A DNA stretch of 64,000 nucleotides. Origin: Paracoccaceae bacterium (lineage in GTDB: Bacteria > Pseudomonadota > Alphaproteobacteria > Rhodobacterales > Rhodobacteraceae). The notes below the pieces were generated by a model. It was not told where the DNA came from. It saw only the letters and a list, made by a program, of their open reading frames with translations, and searched no databases. The stretch is from positions 1-64,000 of the forward strand of contig CACPBQ010000006.1 of NCBI GenBank assembly GCA_902632125.1, read 5' to 3'. This document shows positions 26,542 to 34,654 of the stretch, piece after piece. The first letter of the stretch is position 1; each line of letters starts with the position of its first letter. The position numbers and the translations under genes were made by a program.

Positions 26542-28290
26542 TTATTCTTCAAAAGGGTCCCACTCACCCTCAATTTCTGGTAAGCTAGTTTTTTCTGCTT
26601 CAACAATAATTTGTGCCTGTGATTTGATTTCTGTTATAGATGCTTTTGGAAAATTTTCAAAAACGGTTTGAACAAACGGATGTAATTTCGCCTCATGTTT
26701 TAGTCTTTCGTCTTCTATATCTCTTTGCTCTTGAATTGTTTTGGTTAAACAATTGCTAACTACCGTTATGGCCCATCGAAAGCCCGTCCGGTTTTGTAAC
26801 AGTTGGCCCAATCTTTGTGCTAAATCCTTAGGAGCATACTCAGTAGGCGTAAATTCAATTCGCCCTGGCTCATAGTTGCTTAAACGAATTGAGTTCTCAA
26901 CATCTATTAAAAGTTTCATATCTCGGAATTTGCGTATTATTTCTAAAACGCTTTCAAAAGTTGGGTATTGTAAAGCCAGCGTTTCAGTATCCAGAGCAAG
27001 GACTGTATTACCTCTATTCTGCGTGGAGTTTGTTTGTGTTTTTTGAGTTGGCCTGGAAATTGAAGGAGTGCTAGTTTTTAAATCTACTCCTGATCCCCCA
27101 TTTTTAACTTCTGCAGCGTTGTTATTTGTATTCGTGAGCTTTTTTACTAGTTCTTCAGGGCTTGGTGAATCAGAAACATGTGTTATTCGGATGATTGCCA
27201 TTTCTGCAGCCATCATTGAATTTGGGGCCGATGAAATTTCTTCTAAAGCTTTTAGGAGCAATTGCCATGTTCTAGTCAGTATCGGCATTGACAAGGATTG
27301 AGAAAATACTTGGCCCCGTGCTTTCTCATCAGTTGAAACTGTTGGATCGTCAGCAGCATCAGGAGTAATTTTTATAACGGATACCCAGTGCGTTACTTCT
27401 GCGAGGTCACGAATTATCCCGATGGGGTCAGCTCCATCTGAATATTGGCTACTAAGTTCGTTCAAGGCCTCTTTTGCTTGACCTCGCATGATAAATTCAA
27501 ACAGGTCCAAAACTCTTCCCCTGTCTGCAAGACCTAACATTGTTCGAACTTGATCTACATTAGCCTCCCCGGCACCGTGACTTATAGCTTGATCTAACAA
27601 CGATTGTGCATCTCTCGCTGAACCTTCGGATGCACGTGTGATAAGCGCGAGAGCCTCATTCGAAATGTTGATATTTTCAAGCTTTGCTAAATTTTGAAGC
27701 ATCTTTATCATTTCTTCAGGCTCAATTCGGCGCAAATCAAATCTTTGGCATCGTGATAAAACGGTGACTGGAACTTTTCGAATTTCTGTTGTTGCAAATA
27801 TAAATTTTACATGCGCTGGTGGTTCTTCGAGGGTCTTTAGTAATGCATTGAATGCATTGGTAGATAACATGTGCACTTCATCTATGATATAAATCTTGAA
27901 CCGAGCGGAAGCTGCCCGATAATGCACGCTTTCGATTATTTCCCTAATATCATCTACACCGGTTCTGCTAGCTGCATCCATTTCTAATACGTCAACATGT
28001 CGTCCTTCGCTTATTGCGATACAGTGTTCACAATGGCCACAAGGATTGGTTGTTGGACCTGTTTTTGCCTCTAGGCCAACGCAATTCATACCTTTCGCTA
28101 TGATTCTAGCAGTGGTTGTTTTCCCGACACCACGGATGCCGGTCATTATGAAGGCTTGGGCAATTCGATCAGCTTCAAAAGCATTTTTCAATGTGCGTAC
28201 CATTGCCTCTTGTCCGATGAGGTCAGAAAATTTTTCTGGACGATACTTTCGGGCAAGTACTTTATAACTCGTTGTTTCTTCTTCTTTCAT
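26542..28290 (-). CDS. dnaX: DNA polymerase III subunits gamma and tau
   Basis: This 582-residue protein is the clamp-loader ATPase of the replicative polymerase. It has the entry motif RKYRPEKFSDLIGQ, Walker A GIRGVGKTTTAR (about 51-62), and a four-cysteine zinc module (CVGLEA...CGHCEHC). The Walker B-like IIDEVHMLS and sensor motif LSRCQRFDLRRI are also present. Domain III ends near residue 370, followed by the tau-specific C-terminal part. At codons 382-384 the gene carries an in-frame A_AAA_AAG heptamer, and the -1 frame stops five codons later. This suggests a 389-residue gamma form made by frameshifting. It heads the dnaX-ybaB-recR operon and diverges from a phosphatase gene (87 bp). 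Confidence 0.95.
   Translation of the reverse strand: MKEEETTSYKVLARKYRPEKFSDLIGQEAMVRTLKNAFEADRIAQAFIMTGIRGVGKTTTARIIAKGMNCVGLEAKTGPTTNPCGHCEHCIAISEGRHVDVLEMDAASRTGVDDIREIIESVHYRAASARFKIYIIDEVHMLSTNAFNALLKTLEEPPAHVKFIFATTEIRKVPVTVLSRCQRFDLRRIEPEEMIKMLQNLAKLENINISNEALALITRASEGSARDAQSLLDQAISHGAGEANVDQVRTMLGLADRGRVLDLFEFIMRGQAKEALNELSSQYSDGADPIGIIRDLAEVTHWVSVIKITPDAADDPTVSTDEKARGQVFSQSLSMPILTRTWQLLLKALEEISSAPNSMMAAEMAIIRITHVSDSPSPEELVKKLTNTNNNAAEVKNGGSGVDLKTSTPSISRPTQKTQTNSTQNRGNTVLALDTETLALQYPTFESVLEIIRKFRDMKLLIDVENSIRLSNYEPGRIEFTPTEYAPKDLAQRLGQLLQNRTGFRWAITVVSNCLTKTIQEQRDIEDERLKHEAKLHPFVQTVFENFPKASITEIKSQAQIIVEAEKTSLPEIEGEWDPFEE
27139..27145 (-). promoter_or_regulatory. Putative programmed -1 frameshift site in dnaX
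   Basis: On the coding (minus) strand, codons 382-384 read GTA AAA AAG, giving the heptamer A_AAA_AAG in exact zero-frame register. Slippage by -1 gives GCT CAC GAA TAC AAA TAA, adding Ala-His-Glu-Tyr-Lys before a stop. The same heptamer drives gamma production in E. coli dnaX. Upstream there is only a weak purine-rich GAAGAA, and I see no strong downstream hairpin, so efficiency is uncertain. Confidence 0.6.
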
Positions 28291-28377
28291 ATCGTTTTCT
28301 TAATTTTTGATAGTTATAAGCTAAGTGTTTGTATGTTAGACGTCTAGTCATCAATATAATGAGAAAATGAAATTTTA

Positions 28378-28875
28378 ATGTGTCCCTTTGAAGTTTTTGA
28401 AATATCTGTTGGACCTGCAATATTGGGGATGAGCCCCTTACCTGGTCTAACAGGAGATTTTTTGGCAGATGTTGAAAAGATTTTCAACTGGAACCCAACT
28501 ACTATACTATCTTTAACACCGAAAAAAGAGATGGAAGATCTTGGTGCAAGTGACTTTGTTTCCATGATAGCCAAGGAGAGAATTCGGTGGGTGCATTTTC
28601 CGATAAAAGATTTTAGTATCGTTGGTCGGCAACAGGAAGTTTTGTGGGAAAAAATCTCGAAAAATATAAGTTTACAAATTAATGACGGAAATAGGATCCT
28701 AATACATTGTCGAGGAGGCTGTGGAAGAACCGGAATGATAGTCCTAAGATTTATGATAGAATTTGGAGAAGATCCCGAAAAAGCTTTAAAAAGACTTCGT
28801 GTAATTAGGCCGTGCGCAATTGAAACACTAGCCCAGGAAAACTGGGCAAAATTTTATAATACAAGCGTTTATTAA
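28378..28875 (+). CDS. Dual-specificity/tyrosine phosphatase-like protein
   Basis: The 165-residue protein carries the signature loop HCRGGCGRTG with nucleophile Cys111 and Arg117 (the C-x5-R motif of cysteine-dependent phosphatases). An acidic residue in the FPIKDFSI loop (about 74-81) could be the general acid. The fold resembles compact dual-specificity phosphatases. The substrate is unknown: phosphotyrosine, phosphoinositide or a small phosphate ester are all possible. It diverges from dnaX, and its 3' end is 7 bp from the end of the SRP RNA gene on the other strand. No signal peptide is seen, so it acts in the cytoplasm. Confidence 0.8.
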   Translation: MCPFEVFEISVGPAILGMSPLPGLTGDFLADVEKIFNWNPTTILSLTPKKEMEDLGASDFVSMIAKERIRWVHFPIKDFSIVGRQQEVLWEKISKNISLQINDGNRILIHCRGGCGRTGMIVLRFMIEFGEDPEKALKRLRVIRPCAIETLAQENWAKFYNTSVY

Positions 28876-28882
28876 CGCAGAA

Positions 28883-28980
28883 GGTGAGAGGTTAAGAACG
28901 ACCCAAACAAAACTCGTTACGGCTGCTTCCTTCCGGACCTGACCGGGTTGGCGAGACGCTTGCCCGACCAACCTCTCGCC
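28883..28980 (-). ncRNA. ffs: Signal recognition particle RNA (4.5S type)
   Basis: On the minus strand the core GGTCAGGTCCGGAAGGAAGC is present, which forms the universally conserved SRP domain IV loop with its GGAA tetraloop and symmetric internal loop. The flanks pair to close the long hairpin: GGCGAGAGGTT at the 5' end (28970-28980) pairs with AACCTCTCACC at the 3' end (28883-28893). The RNA is about 98 nt and lacks an Alu domain, as in other proteobacteria. It binds Ffh and directs membrane proteins to the translocon. The ends are estimated from the pairing. It lies near dnaX, a common neighbourhood. Confidence 0.94.
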
Positions 28981-29087
28981 TAGCTTTTAAAACTTTTTGG
29001 GATTTTATACAAGATCTTCAAAGTAACCTGATTGCTTATAATCAGAAGTGTTCTATCAATATTCATAAATATAATGGAGATTGCTTC

Positions 29088-30041
29088 GTGAATAATGTTG
29101 AAGACATAACTTTCGGTAGTTCCGGATTAGACAGATCTGCTGCTTTGCGTGGAACGGAAAAGGCAAATGCTTCGAAAGGTGATTCTGTGCTTTTTGTTTG
29201 GCGTGGTAAAATTTTAATGAATTTAGAAAATCAACCGTCTTTGGCAAAGTTTGAGTTTCCTCATCCACTTTGTAAAGATGCAGATCAGATTTTTTTAGGG
29301 ACTGAAAACAATCAAAATTATATCGCTTTCGACATTTCGCAATGGGAACCTGCCGTTCGAGATCAGCCTGACCCAAATCTATTTTTTGATCCAACTGAGC
29401 AGCGTCACCCGAGATTAGATAAAAAATATGCTTTTTGTGAGTTAAGAGGCCAAATGTTAAATTTAAGTAAAAGAGAAGCAGAGCTGTGTGCAATCGCTAA
29501 GGGTCTAATTCATTGGAACACCTTGCAAAACTATTGTTCCAACTGTGGTTCTTTACTAAAAAAGGCACTTTCTGGATGGCAAAAAAATTGTGATAATTGT
29601 GGGGCTTCGCACTTCCCCAGAACAGATCCAGTTGTGATTATGTTAATCACAAAAGGCAATAAAGTGTTGCTTGGTAGATCTCTGAATTGGCCTCAAAAAA
29701 TGTACTCGTTACTAGCTGGTTTTGTAGAACCTGGAGAAACAATAGAGGGAGCTGTCAGAAGGGAAGTGATGGAAGAAAGTGGGATCCAGGTGGGTAAGGT
29801 TTCATATTTAGCGAGCCAGCCTTGGGTCTTTCCTAATTCCTTAATGTTAGGATGCCATGGGGAAGCGCAAACTGAGGAAATTATAATTGATAGGAATGAG
29901 ATTGAAGATGCCAGATGGGTTGGTAAATCGGAGCTTTTGGATATTTTTGCGGGTCTGAACAAAAGCATATTTCCTGCCCGAAAAGGATCAATAGCTAATT
30001 TTCTTCTAGAAAAATGGCTTTCTGATCGATTGTACTACTGA
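29088..30041 (+). CDS. nudC: NADH pyrophosphatase NudC (Nudix hydrolase)
   Basis: The 317-residue protein has a variable N-terminal domain and a four-cysteine zinc ribbon (CSNCG...CDNCG, about 147-166). The Nudix box is GFVEPGETIEGAVRREVMEESG (seen as GFVEPGETIEG then REVMEESG), about residues 210-231, and the NudC-specific SQPWVFPNSLM follows. It hydrolyses NAD(H) and can remove NAD caps from RNA. The start is GTG at 29088, supported by GGAGA 7 nt upstream. It is convergent with pheA (27 bp between stops). Confidence 0.93.
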   Translation: MNNVEDITFGSSGLDRSAALRGTEKANASKGDSVLFVWRGKILMNLENQPSLAKFEFPHPLCKDADQIFLGTENNQNYIAFDISQWEPAVRDQPDPNLFFDPTEQRHPRLDKKYAFCELRGQMLNLSKREAELCAIAKGLIHWNTLQNYCSNCGSLLKKALSGWQKNCDNCGASHFPRTDPVVIMLITKGNKVLLGRSLNWPQKMYSLLAGFVEPGETIEGAVRREVMEESGIQVGKVSYLASQPWVFPNSLMLGCHGEAQTEEIIIDRNEIEDARWVGKSELLDIFAGLNKSIFPARKGSIANFLLEKWLSDRLYY

Positions 30042-30068
30042 CGGGAGAGCGTTAAAACTGAGTAGTAT

Positions 30069-30902
30069 TTAATATCGATTTTTATCGGTAGGATAAACTC
30101 CAAGAATTGATAAACTGTCAGTAAAATAGCTTAGCTCCTCAAGTGCTCTAGCGACATTTTCGTCTTCTGGATGACCCTCGATATCTGCATAAAACTGCGT
30201 TGCAGTAAATGAACCCCCTACCATATAACTTTCGAGTTTTGTCATGTTTACACCATTTGTGGCAAATCCACCCATCGCTTTGTATAGGGCCGCAGGTATG
30301 TTTCGAACTTGGAAAACAAAGGTTGTCATTAATTTATCATTACCTCTGCGCTCTAAATTTGGTGTTCGCGACATAACGAGAAATCGCGTAGTATTATGGC
30401 CATAGTCTTCAATATCTTCGGCGAGAATGTCCAAACCGTGTATTTTCGCAGCAAGTTTACTGGCTAAAACTCCTTCATCTAATTTTTTAGAGACAGCTAG
30501 TTCAGCTGCTGCGCCAGCGCTATCTGCAGCAGCATTTGCACTTATGTTGTGTTTATCCAAAAACTGTTGAGCTTGGGGTAGTAAAACTATGTGTGCTTTT
30601 ACGGAATTGATGTTTTCTAACTTGGCTCCCGAATTAGCCATTAGCGAAATTCTCACTCGTGTGAAGCATTCATCAACTATATGCAGACCTGATTCTGGTA
30701 GTAAACGGTGGCTATCGGCTACTCTTCCGTAAGATGAGTTTTCTACGGGCAACATTGCAAGTTCTGCGTCACTATCACGCACAGCACACAGCACGTCACT
30801 AAAGGTTTGGCACGGAAAAGGCTCCATATCAGGCCTGTAAGCAATGCATGCCTCGTGGGAGTATGCTCCTAATGCCCCTTGAAAGGCAATCTTATTTGTC
30901 AT
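30069..30902 (-). CDS. pheA: Prephenate dehydratase
   Basis: This 277-residue monofunctional enzyme converts prephenate to phenylpyruvate in phenylalanine synthesis. The N-terminal catalytic domain begins IAFQGALGAYSHEA and contains the catalytic TTRF motif (about 184-187, in YGHNTTRFLVMS). A C-terminal ACT domain (about 200-277) with NMTKLESYMVGGSFTATQFYADIEGH would sense phenylalanine. There is no chorismate mutase domain, the usual state in alphaproteobacteria. It diverges from the cytochrome c gene with 111 bp between starts and is convergent with nudC. Confidence 0.95.
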   Translation of the reverse strand: MTNKIAFQGALGAYSHEACIAYRPDMEPFPCQTFSDVLCAVRDSDAELAMLPVENSSYGRVADSHRLLPESGLHIVDECFTRVRISLMANSGAKLENINSVKAHIVLLPQAQQFLDKHNISANAAADSAGAAAELAVSKKLDEGVLASKLAAKIHGLDILAEDIEDYGHNTTRFLVMSRTPNLERRGNDKLMTTFVFQVRNIPAALYKAMGGFATNGVNMTKLESYMVGGSFTATQFYADIEGHPEDENVARALEELSYFTDSLSILGVYPTDKNRY

Positions 30903-31013
30903 TTTTATCCGATTTTGATTTAGTTTACCCGTCCTTTATATACCTTACACCTTGCATATTCCCAGTGGAAAATAGTACAAAATGCAAAAGATCGAGCTTT
31001 AAGGTATGATTAC

Positions 31014-31532
31014 ATGGACACAATGACAGCTACTAAAGTAATGGGCGGTTTTTGCGGGGCTCTATTAATATATCTGTTGGGGAACTGGGCGGCCGAAGAA
31101 ATTTATCATGTTGGTGGTGGTCACGGGGGTGACTACGCTTCGGGTTATGTTATTGAAGTTGCCGAAGTTGAAGTTGAAGTCGAGGAGATGGAGGATGAGG
31201 GACCCCTATTTGCTGAGCTGTATTTGGCAGCAGACGTAGATAAAGGCGCCAAAGTTTTTGGAAAATGTAAAGCTTGTCATAAGCTTGAGGATGGCGCTAA
31301 TGGTACCGGGCCTCACCTTTGGGCCGTTGTTGACCGCGCGGTTGGCTCGGTAGATGGTTATGGCTACTCAGGGGCGTTAGTTGCAGTTGCCGAAACATGG
31401 TCACCAGAAAATCTGGATGGATTTTTGGAAAACCCAAAAAAGTACGCGGCTGGAACCAAAATGGGATTTTCAGGATTAAAAAAGCCAGTCGACCGAGCGA
31501 ACTTGATAGCATATCTCGCCACAGTAAAATAG
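31014..31532 (+). CDS. Membrane-anchored cytochrome c (CycM/c-y type)
   Basis: The 172-residue protein has an uncleaved N-terminal anchor (about 8-28, GGFCGALLIYLLGNW). A glycine- and histidine-rich stretch follows, then a short acidic Val-Glu linker (about 46-62), then a class I cytochrome c domain. Heme binds at Cys85, Cys88 and His89 (CKACH), and the distal Met is probably in GTKMGFSG. Such anchored cytochromes shuttle electrons from the bc1 complex to terminal oxidases or a reaction centre. A T-rich stretch follows the gene and then the yejA leader hairpin. The family is clear; the precise partner is inferred. Confidence 0.88.
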   Translation: MDTMTATKVMGGFCGALLIYLLGNWAAEEIYHVGGGHGGDYASGYVIEVAEVEVEVEEMEDEGPLFAELYLAADVDKGAKVFGKCKACHKLEDGANGTGPHLWAVVDRAVGSVDGYGYSGALVAVAETWSPENLDGFLENPKKYAAGTKMGFSGLKKPVDRANLIAYLATVK

Positions 31533-31615
31533 CCAATTTTGACGGTAAATATCACCTGCTCAAATGATTGGTGGCAAATTATTTTTTTTATTTAATTGTA
31601 TGGATCCCCTTGAAA

Positions 31616-31660
31616 CCCCCTGATTGATTCATAAAACATAAGTATGGATCAATCAGGGGG
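31616..31660 (+). promoter_or_regulatory. Inverted repeat overlapping the yejA ribosome-binding site
   Basis: A perfect 13-bp inverted repeat, CCCCCTGATTGAT (31616-31628) and ATCAATCAGGGGG (31648-31660), flanks a 19-nt loop. The right arm contains the G-rich ribosome-binding site, and the yejA ATG follows at 31667. In RNA the stem would mask that site. There is no U-run after it, so it does not look like an intrinsic terminator. A 9-nt direct repeat GTATGGATC (31598-31606, 31642-31650) lies in the same leader. The regulatory role is inference. Confidence 0.6.
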
Positions 31661-31666
31661 GTTCCA

Positions 31667-33574
31667 ATGTTCAAGCTGGCTCGCAAACCAAACGCTTTTG
31701 CAAAAATTTGCAAAGATTTCTTTTCACAAACGGTAACTAGTTCGTTGGTTACGCTTTCTATGGTTTTTCTTATAAATGGGAGCGCTGGGGCGGATGAAAA
31801 GATAATAAAATCACACGGTTTTAATTTTTTTGGAGAGTTGAGTTATTCGAAAAATTTTTCTCACTTGAAATATGTAAATAAAGATGCACCTAAGGGCGGT
31901 GATATCTCCATTTGGAGTATGGGTACTTTTGACTCAATGAATCCTTACACCAGAAAAGGACGGTCTGGTGCACTTGCTTCAGCCCCTTTCGAATCTCTGC
32001 TGGATGGTACCGCTGACGAGGTGGGTTCGCTTTATGGTTTACTTGCAGAGACTATTGAATACCCGGAAGATCAATCTTGGGTTATTTTCAACATAAGAGA
32101 AGAAGCGCAGTTCTCGGATGGAACGCCTGTCACCGCAATTGATGTAGATTTTACTTTTCAGCTTTTTTTAGAACAGGGCTTGGCGAGCTATAAGGCAATT
32201 TTGGAACAGATTGTAAAAAATACAGAAGTATTAGGTCCAAAAAAAATAAAATATTTTTTCAATCCTGACGCATCGAAGCGAGATGCTATACCGATTGTGG
32301 GAGGCCTACCAGTAATGTCCAAAGCATGGTTTGAAGCGACTGGTGCTAGGCTCGATGAAAGCAGAATGGAAATTGCAATTGGTTCTGGGCCATATGTCAT
32401 GGATAACTTCGAAGTGAACAAGCGCATCACCTACAAACGAAATAAAAACTATTGGGGGAATGATCTTCCCTTAATGCAGGGTAGATCAAACTTTGATACT
32501 ATAACAGTTGAATATTTTGCAGATAGCAGTGCAGCTTTAGAAGGCTTTAAATCTGGAGAGTATACGATGCGCATAGAAAACGTATCGAAAAATTGGGCCA
32601 CTGCATATGACTTTCCTGCTTTAGACGAGGGAAAAGTTATAAAAAAGACGCTTCCAGACGGTGGAATTGCAACTGGTCAAGCATTTGTTATGAACCTTAG
32701 AAGAGAAAAATTTTCAGACCCTAAAGTTCGAGAAGCTATAGGTTTGCTTTATAACTTTGAATGGTCAAATGAGTCGCTGTTTTTTGGTCAATATGCTCGT
32801 GTAAATTCCTTTTGGGAAAATTCCGATTTGGCCGCGGAAGGTAAGCCTAGTGAAGGAGAGTTAGCTTTACTGAAGCCTTTGGTAGATGACTTGCCCGCGG
32901 GCATTCTAGATGATGAGGTTGTCAGTGCCTCAGTATCAGGTTTGAGGGCTTTAGACCGAAAAAATCTTCGAGCAGCGTCGAAGTTGCTTGATGAGGCTGG
33001 CTGGTTAGTTGGCGATGACGGGCTCCGAAGGAATTCTAGTGGAGATTTATTCTCTCTTGAAATTATTGAGCGTAGTCCAGCATTTGATAGAGTTATTTTA
33101 CCTTATATCGATAATCTTCGTGCAGCAGGTATTGACGCTAAATATGAAAGAATAGACTCGGCCCAATTCACAGATCGAAAGAGAAATTATGATTTTGATA
33201 TGCTGACAACTCAACATCCAATGTCACTAGAGCCGTCTTCAAGTTTAAAACAATATTTTGGTTCTGAAAGTTCCGATGTTTCTGTTTTTAACTCTGCAGG
33301 TGTTAGCAATCCGGCTATCGATGTGTTAATTGATCATGTTATTAATGCAGAAAATAAAACTGAATTAAAGATATCGGTCAAAGCCTTAGATCGGGCTTTA
33401 CGAGCATTAAGGTTTTGGGTGCCTCAGTGGTATAATAACACATACAGAGTTGCATATTGGGATATGTATGAGCATCCTGATGAAATTCCGCCTTTTGATT
33501 TAGGCTATCTTGATTTTTGGTGGTTTAACTCAGATAAGGCTGCAGTTCTCAAGTCTTCTGGAGCTTTAAGGTAG
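31667..33574 (+). CDS. yejA: Peptide ABC transporter substrate-binding protein (YejA-like)
   Basis: This 635-residue periplasmic binding protein has a signal peptide (hydrophobic run VTLSMVFLINGSAGA, cleavage near residue 43). The SBP_bac_5 fold is recognisable by GFNFFGELSY, YVNKDAPKGGDI, FNIREEAQFSDGTPVTA and GSGPYVMDNFEVNKRITY. It would deliver oligopeptides to the YejB-YejE-YejF importer; in enterobacteria Yej proteins import microcin C-type peptides. It heads a four-gene operon with spacings of +3, -1 and -4 nt. Its ribosome-binding site lies inside a strong hairpin, so translation may be regulated. Confidence 0.92.
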   Translation: MFKLARKPNAFAKICKDFFSQTVTSSLVTLSMVFLINGSAGADEKIIKSHGFNFFGELSYSKNFSHLKYVNKDAPKGGDISIWSMGTFDSMNPYTRKGRSGALASAPFESLLDGTADEVGSLYGLLAETIEYPEDQSWVIFNIREEAQFSDGTPVTAIDVDFTFQLFLEQGLASYKAILEQIVKNTEVLGPKKIKYFFNPDASKRDAIPIVGGLPVMSKAWFEATGARLDESRMEIAIGSGPYVMDNFEVNKRITYKRNKNYWGNDLPLMQGRSNFDTITVEYFADSSAALEGFKSGEYTMRIENVSKNWATAYDFPALDEGKVIKKTLPDGGIATGQAFVMNLRREKFSDPKVREAIGLLYNFEWSNESLFFGQYARVNSFWENSDLAAEGKPSEGELALLKPLVDDLPAGILDDEVVSASVSGLRALDRKNLRAASKLLDEAGWLVGDDGLRRNSSGDLFSLEIIERSPAFDRVILPYIDNLRAAGIDAKYERIDSAQFTDRKRNYDFDMLTTQHPMSLEPSSSLKQYFGSESSDVSVFNSAGVSNPAIDVLIDHVINAENKTELKISVKALDRALRALRFWVPQWYNNTYRVAYWDMYEHPDEIPPFDLGYLDFWWFNSDKAAVLKSSGALR

Positions 33575-33577
33575 TTT

Positions 33578-34654
33578 ATGGGCGCATACATTATTCGCCG
33601 ACTTTTATTGGTATTTCCAACCTTACTGGGAATTTTAGTAATAAATTTTACACTTGTGCAGTTTGTTCCAGGCGGGCCAGTGGAACAAATTTTAGCTCAA
33701 ATTGAAGGCGAGGGTGATGTTTTTGAAGCTTTTTCTGGGGGAAGTAAGGAAGTAGGTAATAACAATGATGGATCCTATGCTGGAGCCCGTGGTTTGCCCG
33801 ATGAATTTATTAAAGAGCTTGAGAAGGAATTTGGTTTTGATAAACCACCAGTCGAACGCTTTTTAAACATGCTTTGGGATTATATTCGGTTTGACTTTGG
33901 AGAAAGCTATTTCCGTTCGATAAGTGTGGTTGATTTGGTTATAGAAAAAATGCCCGTTTCAATCACTTTGGGTTTGTGGTCAACTCTTTTAGCTTACCTG
34001 GTTTCGATACCTTTAGGTATTAAGAAGGCTATTAACGATGGTAGTGATTTTGACACTTGGACTAGTGGAATTATTATACTTGCATATGCTATCCCAGGAT
34101 TTTTGTTTGCTATACTATTATTGGTTCTTTTTGCCGGTGGTTCTTATTATCAAATTTTTCCGCTTCGCGGATTGACTTCGGAAAATTTTGAAAATTTTTC
34201 GTTATTTGGAAAAATCAAAGACTATCTATGGCATATAACTCTACCAGTTCTTGCTTCATCTATATCTGGATTTGCCACTCTTACCTTGCTGACAAAAAAT
34301 AGTTTTCTTGATGAAATTCAAAAACAATACGTAATCACAGCAAGGTCGAAAGGTTTAAAAGAAACGCGAGTTCTTTATGGTCACGTTTTCAGAAATGCAA
34401 TGTTGATTGTTATAGCAGGATTTCCATCAGTTTTTATAGGTGTCTTTTTTGGAGGCAGTTTGATCATTGAAACGATCTTCTCTTTGGATGGTCTTGGACG
34501 TATGGGGTTTGAGGCCGCTGTTGCACGCGATTATCCTGTAATTTTTGGAACACTTTTTGTTTTCGGGCTCATTGGACTCGTAGTCGGAATATTATCCGAT
34601 TTAATGTATGTTTTTATTGATCCCAGGATTGACTTTGAAGGTAGGCAGGGCTGA
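33578..34654 (+). CDS. yejB: Peptide ABC transporter permease (YejB-like)
   Basis: This 358-residue inner-membrane permease of the DppB/YejB class begins with the typical [24 protein letters not shown] helix (read here as [14 protein letters not shown], then [10 protein letters not shown]) and has about six membrane spans. The cytoplasmic EAA-type loop [19 protein letters not shown] contacts the ATPase. A soluble insertion around residues 40-85, containing [19 protein letters not shown], is typical of YejB compared with DppB. It starts 3 nt after yejA and its stop overlaps the next start by one base. Confidence 0.92.
   Translation: MGAYIIRRLLLVFPTLLGILVINFTLVQFVPGGPVEQILAQIEGEGDVFEAFSGGSKEVGNNNDGSYAGARGLPDEFIKELEKEFGFDKPPVERFLNMLWDYIRFDFGESYFRSISVVDLVIEKMPVSITLGLWSTLLAYLVSIPLGIKKAINDGSDFDTWTSGIIILAYAIPGFLFAILLLVLFAGGSYYQIFPLRGLTSENFENFSLFGKIKDYLWHITLPVLASSISGFATLTLLTKNSFLDEIQKQYVITARSKGLKETRVLYGHVFRNAMLIVIAGFPSVFIGVFFGGSLIIETIFSLDGLGRMGFEAAVARDYPVIFGTLFVFGLIGLVVGILSDLMYVFIDPRIDFEGRQG

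Noticed and set aside
31616-31660. The yejA leader inverted repeat as a rho-independent terminator for the cytochrome c gene.
   Set aside because: The stem is followed by GTTCCAATG rather than a run of T, and the 3' arm sits where the yejA ribosome-binding site must be.
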